DNA of 64,000 bases from the NCBI GenBank assembly GCA_029490685.1, contig CM055955.1:76332041-76396040 (forward strand), in the 5' to 3' direction. The position numbers were made by a program, and so were the translations under genes. The notes under the pieces are model-generated. The model was not told where the DNA came from. It did not search any database and saw only the letters and a list, made by a program, of their open reading frames with translations. Positions 36,548 to 47,177 of this stretch are shown here, in pieces (position 1 is the stretch's first letter; every line of letters starts with the position of its first letter). Source of the DNA: Schizonepeta tenuifolia (Eukaryota; Streptophyta; Magnoliopsida; Lamiales; Lamiaceae).

Positions 36548-39500
36548 TGTCACAGCCCCAAATCTCGAGGGACGGCAGAAGCCGGAGTGCGACTAGGGGT
36601 TGGATTAAAGAAGCGGGGAAGAAGGGGGAATGAATAAGAATGAAAGAATAAACAGGCATTAATAACAGAATGAATAACTATGAACAAGACTTTAATATAT
36701 AAAAGGAAGAGTTGATCTCGAAAGATCACTCGACAAGGTTCTAAAAAAGAAACTGAGTTAATTGTACGGAGTTTAGACCCTACAGAAAGATATATTATCT
36801 TCAAAAAGAGATTGGCAGCGGAATAACGTAAAGCTGAATACAAGTTCTTATTCGAATTATGACTTCTTAACTCAACCTCAACCACCGCCGCTCCCGTCGC
36901 TCAACCTGCACATTTTATAAAACATATGTAGGGCTAAGTACAAAAGCACTTAGTGGGCACATTGCCGAAAATATAACATAAGTATAGATAAATCAGGCAT
37001 CTCATTTCTGTAGCACACCTGGGTTTTTCAATAAAGGCCCGTGTCTACTAAACATTTTCTTTTCTCATAAATCACTCACACGAGCATTTTCTGACTGATG
37101 TTACGTTCAATCTTGCCCAATAATTATCACCATGGCTGGCCACCCCTCAACAGGATTCAACGCACAACGGCTACTGTGTACACTAACTTTGGATAGCAAG
37201 TCGGCTAACTCAAAGTCCGATCATTTTAGTTAGCAAGTCGGCTAACTAATAAATCCGGACAGCAGGTCGGCTAACTCAGAAGGGTAGTAGAGAACTCACA
37301 CAAAAACAAATCATTTCATGCTCTGATTATCACGTTTGAAAACACAATTATCAAAGCTTGTAAACAAAGATTTTCGAGCATCGCTCTTTTATTTTGTATA
37401 TAGAAAAACCCACCTGACTGATTACAGAACTACTAATCGAGCTTCCGTCTCTGGTCTTCCGTTCCTATCCTCGGTGTTGACTTCCTCCTTTTATCGTAAA
37501 TAAACAAACTTAAGCAACTTGAACGCAACGATAAAAGAAACATGAAATCGAAACGGTTTTTAGTCTTTTAGGCGTTTGCACTTTTCTACTTTCTTTTGAT
37601 TAACTAATAAACGAGACTTCGATCAATTCTCATCTACAAACTGACTCGGCTCAATACTCGACACTTAGGTCAGTAGGTAAAAGGGTGTCGATAACTTAGA
37701 ATGACTTAAAAGTTCAAAAGGAACGAAGTTGAAAAGGATTCAACTTAGGAAACTAGGCTTTGGAAACTTACTGCACAAGTCAGTGAGTTCATACAGAACA
37801 GAGAATACGAAAACAGGGGATAAATATTATACCAAAAGAAAGGTACGGGTGTCTAGTTTACTCTCCAATTTACGGATCTCGATTTCGTTAAGCGAGCTAA
37901 AAGTTATGACAGTTTCCGTGAAACGTCGCAAAACAGTCGCGCGAAACCTTAATGCTCGACAAAACTCGACGCATGATTCCCTAAGTTCGATCAATACTAT
38001 TCCACTTTTATTTTCACGAAATTTTCATCCCAAGACAGTCTACATACAGTATCCCATAATCGGGTTTATATTCACGACTTTTGATTATCAAACGACGAGC
38101 ATTTCCTCGTCATTTCCAACTAACCATTTACTATACCAAAACAAACTTCAATTTCTATTTCATTCAACAACTTCTCGATTCTTAACTATATCTCACAACG
38201 TCTCGTTTCTCGGATGGAAAGTCGTTAACTACAATATCATTCGTTTATCAACAACAAACATTATTATTTAAAGGGATTTCCTTATTCGACTTTTCTACCG
38301 GCTTTTAAACTCGATTCTTCGTCTCTTATTCAAAATTGAAACTTCTTAGAATTCGTTGAAACTTTACGGTCACGATCATTAACTATCGAGATTATCAAAG
38401 GTTCGAATCAGAAACTTAAAACATTATCTATTCTCGACTTATCGTCGATTGTTCGTCTCTTAACGAAAATCTTACGTTCTCTGTTTTTGTTCAAATTTTA
38501 CAACAACAATCATCATCTAACGAGCATCACTAATATATTAATCATACTCTAATGTCATTAACGAGCTTCAACTTAACGACATGTTTCCGTCTCTTACGTT
38601 TTTCATTTTATTTTTAGAAAAATCCCAATTAAATATATATTCATCCTCATACATCGTATATCTCATTTCTATTAATCAATCGAGCATATCAAAATATTTA
38701 CTACATCGAATCAACCAATCTTCATCTCTTATCTTTCAACTTTTATTTTTAGAAAAATTTAGATTAATTCATATAATCAATTAACAACATGTAGATCACT
38801 AATCTATCGATCAAACATCAAAGAAATCAAACTACGAAAACCCCTAAAACTACAAAAAAAATCGGTAATTATAAAAAATAAAGGGGAGTGATTTTCTTCA
38901 TGATTCGATCTGTAGAACTTGATTCTAAACATACTAGAACATGAATCGAACAAGAATTAACATGCTTCTTCATCTCTTAAGTTTCGAAAAAAATGAAATG
39001 GATGGAATCAAGACTTGGTTCGGTTCATTACGTAGGAGATGTTCTTACCTTGCGGAATACGAACTCGAAAATAGAATTGATCGGTGGATGAAGGTCTTGT
39101 GTTCTTGAGAAGAGCTTGGATGAAGAGTTTTTATGGAGGAAAGGAGAAAAAAATGAGAGAGAGAGCTTGGGGGAGATGGCGGTAAGAGAGGGAGAAGAGA
39201 GGAGATGGATGACTCACCATATAGATACATAAAGGTGATAAAAATCTAACGAAAGAGTGGAGAGTAGTTAAGGGCGCGTTTGGTTGCGAAAATTCGACGG
39301 AAATATCTCGTTTCCGGCTCTTAAACGATGATTAAAAAGTCGAGAAATGATTTCTTAGTTAGTTATGAATTCGACGAAATCTAATTCGTTCGTTAGATTA
39401 GAAATAAATCACGTACTCGGAAAACCTAATTCGTTTTTCAAAATTCGAGAAAAAGTCGGATTATACAGTCTAAAATTCGCCCGAAAAATCATTTAACTAA

Positions 39501-39757
39501 CTTTCTCTAGTGAACTCATATCGAAGAAAAAGTGAATGTAAATTCTGATGGTTTTTAATTATGAGTTTTTGGACGAAAAATCTATCGGACGCGAAAACCC
39601 TAATACAGTAGTCGTTCGACCGACTTCTGGAAATTTTTTTCAGAAACGGATTTCACCGTAAATCTTAGAATCAAAAGTCCTTAACTTAGGCGTGCAAAGC
39701 CTTAATTATTAATTAACTTTTTATTTTAAAGACGGATTAAACATCTGGGGTATTACA
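36548..39757 (-). repeat. 3' LTR of G2 (3210 bp, intact)
   Basis: Runs TGTCACAGCCCCAAATCTCG...ATCTGGGGTATTACA on the + strand. It is closely similar to the 5' LTR at 47178-49662: an accidental open frame of 180 codons occurs in both (37729-38271 and 48359-48901) with only about nine amino-acid differences. Repeated GGATAGCA...TCGGCTAACTCA units lie at about 37190-37285. Confidence 0.93.
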
Positions 39758-39769
39758 TCCTACCCCTCT
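39758..39769 (-). promoter_or_regulatory. G2 polypurine tract
   Basis: On the - strand AGAGGGGTAGGA sits directly before the 3' LTR (TGTAATACCCC). It is the expected RNase H-resistant primer for plus-strand synthesis. Confidence 0.85.
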
Positions 39770-40272
39770 AACAAGAAATTTCGTCCCGAAATTTGCATAC
39801 CTTCTTCAAAAAGGTAAGGGTACTTTTCTTTCATCTTTTCTTCGAGTTCCCACGTGGCTTCTTCTTGCCCGTGGTGATTCCATACCATTTTTACTATTGA
39901 TATCGACTTGGTTCTTAACTCTTGTATCTTTCGATCTAAAATCGATAATGGTTTCTCTTCATAACTCAAGTCAGATTCAAGAACGACGTCTTGCTGATTA
40001 ATTACGTGCTTAGGATAAAAAACATACTTTCTTAACAGAGATACGTGAAATACGTTATGGACACTTCCTAGACTTGGCGGTAAGGCCAATCTATAAGCAA
40101 CGGGTCCTACTCTTTCGAGAATCTCATAAGGTCCTATAAACCTTGGTCTAAGTTTACCCTTGACTCCGAATCTAACGATTCCTTTAGATGGTGATATCTT
40201 GAGGAAAACTTTATCCCCTATTTCAAAACTAAGATTGGTTCGACGATCATCGGCGTAAGACTTGTGTCGGCT
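39760..40272 (-). pseudogene. G2 integrase C-terminus with chromodomain-like end
   Basis: In frame with the upstream pol pieces, after the stop at 40273-40275. It has the GPY/F module (GKLRPRFIGPYEILERVGPV), VFHVSLLRKYV, then SIVKMVWNHHGQEEATWELE and EKMKEKYPYLF, the chromodomain-like C-terminus of plant chromoviruses. This tail is thought to steer integration toward particular chromatin. The terminal stop is at 39760-39762, which overlaps the polypurine tract just before the 3' LTR. Confidence 0.9.
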
Positions 40273-40551
40273 CTAGGCCTCTTTCATTCTAACTCTAATC
40301 TGACGAATGATCTCGATCATTTCACTGACCGCATCGGGTCCTAGGTTCTTTCTTTCACCTACTTCATCCCAATAAAGTGGTGACCTACATTTCTTTCCAT
40401 ACAAAGCCTCGTAAGGCACCATTCCTATTGTTGCCTGATAACTGTTATTGTATGCGAATTCAACTAAATGTAAGATATCTTCCCAATTCGCGCTTCGATC
40501 CAATACTACCGTTCTTAACATATCAACGAGTATTTGAATCGTTCTCTCGAA
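40273..40551 (-). pseudogene. G2 integrase, segment between two stops
   Basis: Carries the end of the catalytic core: FERTIQILVDMLRTVVLDRS, EFAYNNSYQATIGMVPYEAL, YGKKCRSPLYWDEVGE. It is bounded by TAA at 40552-40554 (family has Gln in QTDGQSERT) and TAG at 40273-40275 (family has Gln in EAQSRHKSYAD), both single C-to-T changes. Otherwise it reads as a normal integrase. Confidence 0.9.
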
Positions 40552-42306
40552 TTATCCATCCGTCTGGGGGTGAAAAGTTGTACTAAAGTTAAGTTCGGTC
40601 CCTAATTCTTTCTGCATCGTGATCCAAAATCTCGAAGTGAATTTGGCATCTCTATCTGAGGTTATCGACTTTGGTATTCCATGTAGACGTACAATCTCAC
40701 GGACATACAGCTGTGCTAACTTCTCTGATCCATAGGTAATCTTAATCGGTAGAAAATGAGCTGATTTGGTGAGTCTATCAATAACTACCCAGATGGCACT
40801 GTTTCCTCTTCTTGATTTAGGCAAACCTGTCACAAAATCCATGGCTATATCCTCCCATTTCCATTCTGGGATACTTAATGGCTGTAACAATCCGTATGGT
40901 CTTTGGTGTAAAGCTTTCACTTGTTGACAAACCAAACATCTTTCCACAAACGAGGCAACGTCTCGTTTCAAACCGTTCCACCAAAAATTCTTTCTTAAGT
41001 CCTGATACATCTTCGTACTCCCTGGGTGTGTTGTACATGGCGTATCATGAGCCTCACTCATGATATCATTTTTTAGTTCGTCGTCTTCAGGGATACAAAG
41101 TCTGCCTCCAAACAAAATTGCGCTATCTGGTGCCTGGGAAAAACCGTCTGGTTTATCCGTTCTTATCCTTAGTCGCAGCTTCTTAGTTGATTCGTCCTTT
41201 CTCTGCGCACTTATGATTCTTTCTCGTAAATCTGATGTAGCTTCGAGTGCTGTTGTACGGTTTGTTATCGTTTCAGGTGCATCGAGCACTTCTAAGTCCA
41301 TCTCCTTAAATTCTCTTACCAGAGCTTCTTCCTCAACAAAGAGACATCCTAACTTGATTGGAGTCTTGCGACTCAGCACGTCAGATACCACATTTACTTT
41401 TCCTAGATGATAGTTGATTCTGCAATCATAATCCTTGACTAATTCGAGCCATCGTCTTTGTCTCATGTTCAATTCCTTTTGCTCGAAAAAGTACTTCAAA
41501 CTCTTATGGTCCGTAAAAATCTCAACCCTAACACCATGGAGATGGTGTCTCCAAATCTTCAGCGCATGCACAACGGCTGCTAGTTCTAAGTCGTGGGTTG
41601 GGTATTCAACTTCATAAGGTCGAAGTTGTCGTGAAGCATAAGCTATCACCTTTCCATCTTGCATCAAGACACAACCTAATCCATTCTTCGACGTATCTAT
41701 ATAGACCACGTATTCCTTATTCGCTTCTGGCAGAGCTAACACTGGTGCTGTGGTTAACTTTTTCTTGAGTGTCTGAAAACTCTTCTCGCATTCATCCGTC
41801 CATTTATACTTGTTTTCCTTCCGAAGTAGTTGCGTCATAGGTCTAGCAATCGTTGAAAATCCTTCGATGAATCTTCTGTAATAACCGGCTAAACCTAAGA
41901 AACTCCTAATTTCGTTCGGACTTGTCGGTGATTTCCAATCGCGCACTGCCTCTACTTTGGCAGGATCCACCTTGATGTCTTCTGCCGATACGATGTGTCC
42001 AAGGAACATTACTTCCTTCAGCCAAAACTCGCACTTACTGAATTTGGCGTAAAGCTTCTCAGCTCTAAGCGTTTCTAAAACTATTCTCAAGTGTTCCTTG
42101 TGTTCTTCCTTATTTTTGGAGTAAATGAGAATGTCGTCGATGAATACTAAAACAAATTTGTCTAAGTATGGGTGGAAAATTCTATTCATGAGATCCATGA
42201 ATACTGCGGGAGCGTTAGTCAAACCGAATGGCATAACTAAGAATTCGTAATGGCCATATCTGGTTCGGAAAGCAGTCTTAGGTATGTCCTCGGGTTTGAT
42301 TTTCAA
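40552..42306 (-). pseudogene. G2 RT (palm/thumb), RNase H and integrase core
   Basis: RT active site VLVFIDDILIYSKN (a F-I-D-D form), then CEFWLKEVMFLGHIVS and IRSFLGLAGYYRRFIEGFS. RNase H follows with VVYIDTSKNGLGCVLMQDGK and HDLELAAVVHALKIWRHHLH. The integrase HHCC finger is EAHDTPCTTHPGSTKMYQ...CLVCQQVK, and the core has EDIAMDFVTGLP (D), VIDRLTKSAHFLP and SITSDRDAKFTSRFW (D). In the family this polyprotein is processed by the element's protease. The frame ends at TAA 40552-40554. Confidence 0.93.
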
Positions 42307-42906
42307 TTAATGGTACCCGGATCTTAAATCTATCTTCGAAAAGACTCCTGCGCCCTTAAGTTGATCAAAGAGGTCTTCTATCCTTGGCAAAGGATACTTA
42401 TTCTTAAGGGAAATCTTATTTAATTCACGATAGTCTATGCACATCCTCATAGAACCATCCTTCTTTCTTACAAACAAAACTGGTGCTCCCCACGGTGAAA
42501 CACTCGGTCTAATGAATCCAAGGTCTAACAATTCTTGCAGCTGGATCTTAAGCTCTTCTAGTTCTTTCGGCGCCATCCTATATGGGGCTTTCAATTTGGG
42601 GCCGGATCCTGGTTCTAAGTCAATCGAGAAATCTATGTGACGGTCGGGTGGTAAACCAGGTAAAATTTCTAGAAAGACGTCTTCATATTCGTTAACAACT
42701 TTCACATCTTGAATGGTCTTCTCGGCTTCTGGTTCTCCAACTAGGTACACAAGATAAGGTGTGCAACCTTTCTTCTTCATCAATTTCTTGGCTTGTAAGG
42801 CGGATATTATCGGTACTTTCTTGCCCATTGCAATCCCATGAAATTCTATCGATTCTTTCCCTGGTGGTTGGAAAGAGATTTTCCTTTCGTTGCAGAGTCG
42901 TGGCAT
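42307..42906 (-). pseudogene. G2 pol: protease-RT linker and RT N-terminal half
   Basis: After a one-base frameshift near 42895 the frame continues with CNERKISFQPPG, ISALQAKKLMKKKGC, then the RT domain start LPGLPPDRHIDFSIDLEPG, PYRMAPKELEELKIQLQELL, FIRPSVSPWGAPVLFVRKKD and MRMCIDYRELNKISLKNKYP, ending at FSKIDLRSGYH (first catalytic Asp). TAA at 42307-42309 replaces the expected Gln codon (GYHQL). The two RT halves are therefore separated only by this stop. Confidence 0.92.
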
Positions 42907-44521
42907 AATTCTCAGACAACCAGTCCATTCCTAAAATTATATCTACGTCCCACATTATCATAACGTTCAAATTATTCGCTTTAACCTTAAGAGTTCCAAT
43001 TTCTAATTCTAGGTTAGAGCAAACATGCGTGGAAGTAGTGATCTCTCCTGAAGGTGTAGCTATTCTCATAGCGTGTTCAGCTTGTACAAGTCTGATATCT
43101 AAGTTATCCGCACACGAACCAGCAATAAAAGAATGCGATGTGCCAATATCAAACAATATCTTAATAGGGATGTTGTGAAGTTTTTCCATACCTACTAGGT
43201 TTCCTTTTCCTTTATTCTGCGCACCCTGTTTGATAGCACATGCCCTTGCATTCTGTTGTTGTTGAGCGTGCTGCTGGAACTGCTGTTGGGTCATCTGTTG
43301 TTGCGGCTGCGCTTGAATCGTCCTCAAAGGCTGGGGCTGTCCGTACTGGTTCTGTCCTGCCGCTTTCAGTGGTTTCGGGCACTCTCTCTTCATATGTCCT
43401 TTCTGTCTGCAGTTAAAGCAAACACCCATGCCTGCTTGACAAATGCCGGGATGCGCTCTATTACATTTTTGACAAACAGGAAATGTAACCCTCCCTAGGT
43501 TATTATTTCCCTGGTTGTAATTCCTTTCTTGTCCCTGTGGCTGATTCTGCTGGTTATTTCCTCTTCCTGACCCTGCCTGTCTATTCCCTTGAAGAAACAA
43601 CCCTGACTGATTGTTTCCCTGCCACGGTTTCTTCCCAAAATTATTGTTCTGATTCGGCTGTTGATAGCCTTGCTGATTGCCACTTCTCTGATTTCCCTTG
43701 TTGTTATAGTTCTGATTGTATCCACTGCTATTTCCCCCTTCCCACTTTCTTTTCCCTTGGTAGTTACTGTTGTTGTTGCTGTTGTAGTAACCTCGGTTTT
43801 GATTCTGGGTTGGAGCTGGTGCGATTGTTATTGCTTTTCTTTCGTCAGGCACTACGGCCTCCATCTCTAGGGCTCGCCCTAAAACTTCTGTGTAGCTTGG
43901 TCCCCCATGACTGGCTAACGCAATTCCAAATTCATGTTTTAGTCCCCCACGGAACTTATTTGCTATTTTATCTTCGGTATCCACCTGAGCAGGCACATAC
44001 CTCGACAACTCACAGAACTTGGCGTCATATTCTGTGACTGTCATCTTTCCTTGCTTCAAATTGTAGAACTCAGCCTCCTTCTGAGCCCTATACGTCTTAG
44101 GGACGTACTTATCATATAGTGCTTCTTTGAATTCTTCCTAGGTGTAACGAGCCAGGTGCTCTGTAGGTATGACCTTCTGCCGAGCTTTCCACCAGTAGTC
44201 AGCTGGTCCGGAAAGCTGAAACGCGACACACAATAGTCGATCCTCATCAGTACATCTGAGGAGTTTGAAAATCCTTTCGATAGATCGTACCCAAAGCTCA
44301 GCATCACTTGGGTTTCCCAATCCGTTGAACACAGGTGGGTTACATTTGAGGAATAAATCCTCAATATCACGACGGGGTGGTGGTGGAGGTGGTGATGGTG
44401 ATGGTGGTGGAGGGGTATTATGATGTTCCTGTTCTTCCTCCCTATCATTCTGGGCTTGACGTCTTCCACGTCCTCTGGGTCTACCAGGTCCTCTACGATT
44501 GTTAACAACTCTTGGCGGCAT
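42692..44521 (-). pseudogene. G2 gag and aspartic protease
   Basis: Starts MPPRVVNNRRGPGRPRGRG with a basic N-terminus and a proline run. The retrotransposon gag domain follows (FNGLGNPSDAELWVRSIERI, QLSGPADYWWKARQKVI). A TAG at 44138-44140 replaces a tryptophan codon (family WEEFKEAL); the frame then reopens with YDKYVPKTYRAQKEAEFYNL. A Q/N/G-rich region precedes two zinc knuckles (CQKCNRAHPGIC, CFNCRQKGHMKREC). The protease has ILFDIGTSHSFIAG where the family has DTG or DSG, so the active-site Thr/Ser is Ile. The true frame is lost near 42895. Confidence 0.92.
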
Positions 44522-44763
44522 ACTTTCTTTCGAAACTATAAGAACAAAACTCTCATTAGCACCTTACTTTTAAGCCTTCTTTTACTTTCTAACTCTTTTC
44601 CTAACTTAAACAAGTTCATGGAAAAGAGAACTGATAATAGCTTCGATTCTTAGCTCCTTAAACTTTTAACTTCTCGGTTAAACCGGAATATTCATCTAAA
44701 CTTTTTCTTCCAAACGCACTTAGAAGAAACTTTTCATAAGATTGAGCCCACTCTCGGGTCATC

Positions 44764-44768
44764 ATATA

Positions 44769-44810
<42 letters not shown>
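44764..44810. repeat. (TA)n microsatellite upstream of G2 gag
   Basis: A TA run of about 47 bp, broken once by TTTA, in the spacer between the extra ORF and gag. Confidence 0.9.
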
Positions 44811-44811
<1 letters not shown>

Positions 44812-45073
44812 GTCAAAAAGAATATTAGTTTTGCCTCCAACGAGGACTTATACAAAAGGTTAGACTTTAACTAGTCTAAACTAGGCTAACTACCTCTCTA
44901 TAAATCGGGTGCACTAACAAGTTGCATCTCCGTATTTACTGAAAGTACTAAAACGGAAACGATCCCAAAAACTTCGTATCCGAGAGAGTGCTACAAAAAG
45001 GATAGTTACTGATCCGATTATTTACACGACAAAAGGAGACTTCTACTACTACTACGCGTCTAAGACGCCCTGC

Positions 45074-46024
45074 TCAACAAGCTGCTGTCGAGTCACTACT
45101 GCCCTCTACGGCCTGCAACTCCTCGGGGTCCTCCTCAAGGTCCTCCTCTATCGGGTCCTCCTCCGGATCTTCCTTTGGATCCTCCTCCTCAGAATCTGAA
45201 CCAAAGACGAGCTGAAGTGCCTCGTCAACCCTCAAAGTAGTGTCGTCCAGAAGTGTAAGTGGTGGTGGTGAAGGCACGTCGGAAGTAGTCCTCTCCGAGT
45301 CTGAAATTAGGTAGTCTGAACAGGATACCACTGCACGCTTCTTCAGGGGAAGAAGGTGCTCAGGAAGTGAACTGGATGGGTACACCTCTGCAGAACGGGC
45401 TCTAGACGGCCCCGCCTCATCCTGTCCTCGGACTTTAGTCCACTCAGCACAGATCTCCTCCAGTGGTGTAAGAGGAGATGGTAACTCTAACATCGTAGTC
45501 AGCTTTGCGTCTCTCTCAAGGTATTCGTCTCCTAGAACTAATCCCTCAACAGGTGAAAGCACTGCCTGCAGCTCCAACAGTGCAGCAAACTCAGGGTCTA
45601 GGGCTAACGGCTCTGGCTCAAACTCGGCCTCAGTCTCTGTCGGAATGTGAAGGTAGGGTAGGTGCTCCTCAACCGGGATAGTCCACATAACCCGACTGTG
45701 AAAGAACTGCATATGTATGGCTAAGGCAAAACCAGCAAAGTCGCCGACCGGCTCAGGGTCATCGCCGATCAGTGCGATGTGGTACCAGGATATGGCATGA
45801 GCCCACCCATGCCACTCGCCGGGCAGCCGTACCGTTAAGTCGGCCATCGCCTGATACTCCGTAACAAAGTGACGAGCTGCGTAGAAGCGTGCAGCGAAGT
45901 CACTAACCAACTGTCCGATGTAATGATTCGGGTCCACCTCATGGTACTCTTCTAGAATCTCATCAACTACTGTACGCTGTCTCAAAGGTCGACTCTTCCG
46001 AGCCGTAACACGGGTAGCAGGCAT
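45074..46024 (-). CDS. G2 extra ORF upstream of gag (316 aa, intact, unknown function)
   Basis: A complete ATG-to-stop frame in the sense direction of the element, between the PBS and gag. The N-terminus is basic (MPATRVTARKSRPLRQRTVV). The middle is globular-looking, with aromatic-rich WHGWAHAISWYHIALIGDD near residues 92-110. The C-terminal half is very acidic, with Pro/Glu repeats (EDPKEDPEEDPIEEDLEEDP) near residues 283-302. No known domain, signal peptide or membrane helix is evident. While gag-pol has five lesions, this frame has none. Some plant gypsy elements are known to carry extra ORFs, but I do not recognise this one. Confidence 0.65.
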   Translation of the reverse strand: MPATRVTARKSRPLRQRTVVDEILEEYHEVDPNHYIGQLVSDFAARFYAARHFVTEYQAMADLTVRLPGEWHGWAHAISWYHIALIGDDPEPVGDFAGFALAIHMQFFHSRVMWTIPVEEHLPYLHIPTETEAEFEPEPLALDPEFAALLELQAVLSPVEGLVLGDEYLERDAKLTTMLELPSPLTPLEEICAEWTKVRGQDEAGPSRARSAEVYPSSSLPEHLLPLKKRAVVSCSDYLISDSERTTSDVPSPPPLTLLDDTTLRVDEALQLVFGSDSEEEDPKEDPEEDPIEEDLEEDPEELQAVEGSSDSTAAC

Positions 46025-46196
46025 CCTACAAAGTTTTAAGAGAACACAGATCAGTAACTGGTAGGGTTATAACATATCTTAAAGAATTCTTAAATTACAA
46101 TCAGAATATTCCATTATTCAAGATTGCAATACTTAAATCACTTAATCACCACTTATCTTAATCATCTAGCAATTCAAGAAATTGCACTCAAACAAT

Positions 46197-46260
<64 letters not shown>

Positions 46261-47162
46261 AAAAAAAATCACGATTTTATTTCAACCTTTTCTTATTATT
46301 CTTCCACTTTCTTACTTTATTTCCTTCTCGAAGAAAATTTCTTGACGATTTCTTTTCATTCTTTTAACTTATCAACTTAGTTATTCTTATTCTTTTTGTT
46401 ATTCTTTATTTTATTTCCTTAAGAGCAAATTCTTACGCCTTTCATTTTCAAAAACAAGTCGACTCCAACGAGTCGGTTGTTCATGTCACTTTAAGCAGGT
46501 GACATTTGTTTAATCTCTTTGATTCCCTTTATTCTGCCCTTTCCGATCCGATCGTTTCTTGGAAATTTTGGAACCAACGCTTCTTAGAACGTCTATGTTC
46601 TCAAAGAACCGGGAAGGCCTTAAAATTCGTCTAAATTCTCATGCCAAACAAACATCTTGAATAATAAAGGAAATTATAACTCACATAATTTCACATACTT
46701 TTCCATAGAATAGTATTCATACCTTCACATACTTTCACATAATTCACAAAGTATACCTCTTATACTTTAAATCAAATCATACTTGGCATACTCATTCTCA
46801 TCATACTTGCATACTTAATTCGCATTTTCTTGCATACTTATTCACAATTTCTTGCATACTTTAATCAAACAAAAAAAATTTCTTCTTAAAAGAAATCATA
46901 CTTCTGAAATTCTTTCCTTACTTTTCTTTCGTTCTTTCTGTTGAGTCGACGTAGCGGGTGGTTGAGTTGTCGTCTACACTCTTTAAACTTAGTGTTACGA
47001 CTTAACTTTACTTGAAAGAAGACTCGGGTATAGAGTATATACAAATACTCTATCTTACTACTAAAAGGAATCTCGTATGCACAGCAGAAACGATTGTTCT
47101 GATACCACTCTGTGGTATCACTAGAAAAAAAGAAATAACTTACGACCAGAGCAGAACCGACT
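46025..47162 (-). other. G2 leader region with (TA)n microsatellite
   Basis: Non-coding leader between the PBS and the extra ORF. It holds a perfect (TA)n run of about 60 bp at 46199-46258 and a series of CATACTT/TCACATA words at 46680-46870. No gene seen. Confidence 0.6.
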
Positions 47163-47177
47163 GCTCTGATACCACTC
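47098..47177 (-). promoter_or_regulatory. G2 primer binding site (initiator Met tRNA), duplicated
   Basis: On the - strand TGGTATCAGAGC at 47174-47163 begins 3 bp after the LTR end. It is complementary to the 3' end of plant initiator-Met tRNA, the usual primer for minus-strand synthesis. A second copy, TGGTATCAGAAC, lies 66 bp downstream (about 47107-47096) in the same context (CAGA...GCAGAA). Next to it GATACCACTCTGTGGTATC (47101-47119) is a perfect 8 bp inverted repeat with a 3-base loop. Confidence 0.85.

Noticed and set aside
37190..37285. Regularly spaced GGATAGCA...TCGGCTAACTCA repeats, CRISPR-like at first sight
   Set aside because: Imperfect units without uniform spacers, found in every LTR copy of this gypsy family; an LTR-internal tandem repeat in a plant genome.
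37729..38271. 180-codon open frame, also present nearly unchanged at 48359-48901
   Set aside because: It lies antisense within both LTRs of G2; its conservation is explained by the recent LTR duplication. The equivalent stretch in other LTR copies does not look open. Not a gene.
43537..44037. 166-codon open frame on the + strand inside gag
   Set aside because: Shadow of the G2 gag gene, whose Q/N-rich low-complexity codons leave the opposite strand open.
47163..47174. tRNA-like TGGTATCAGAGC
   Set aside because: Only the 12-base primer binding site complementary to tRNA; no tRNA gene with cloverleaf arms is present.
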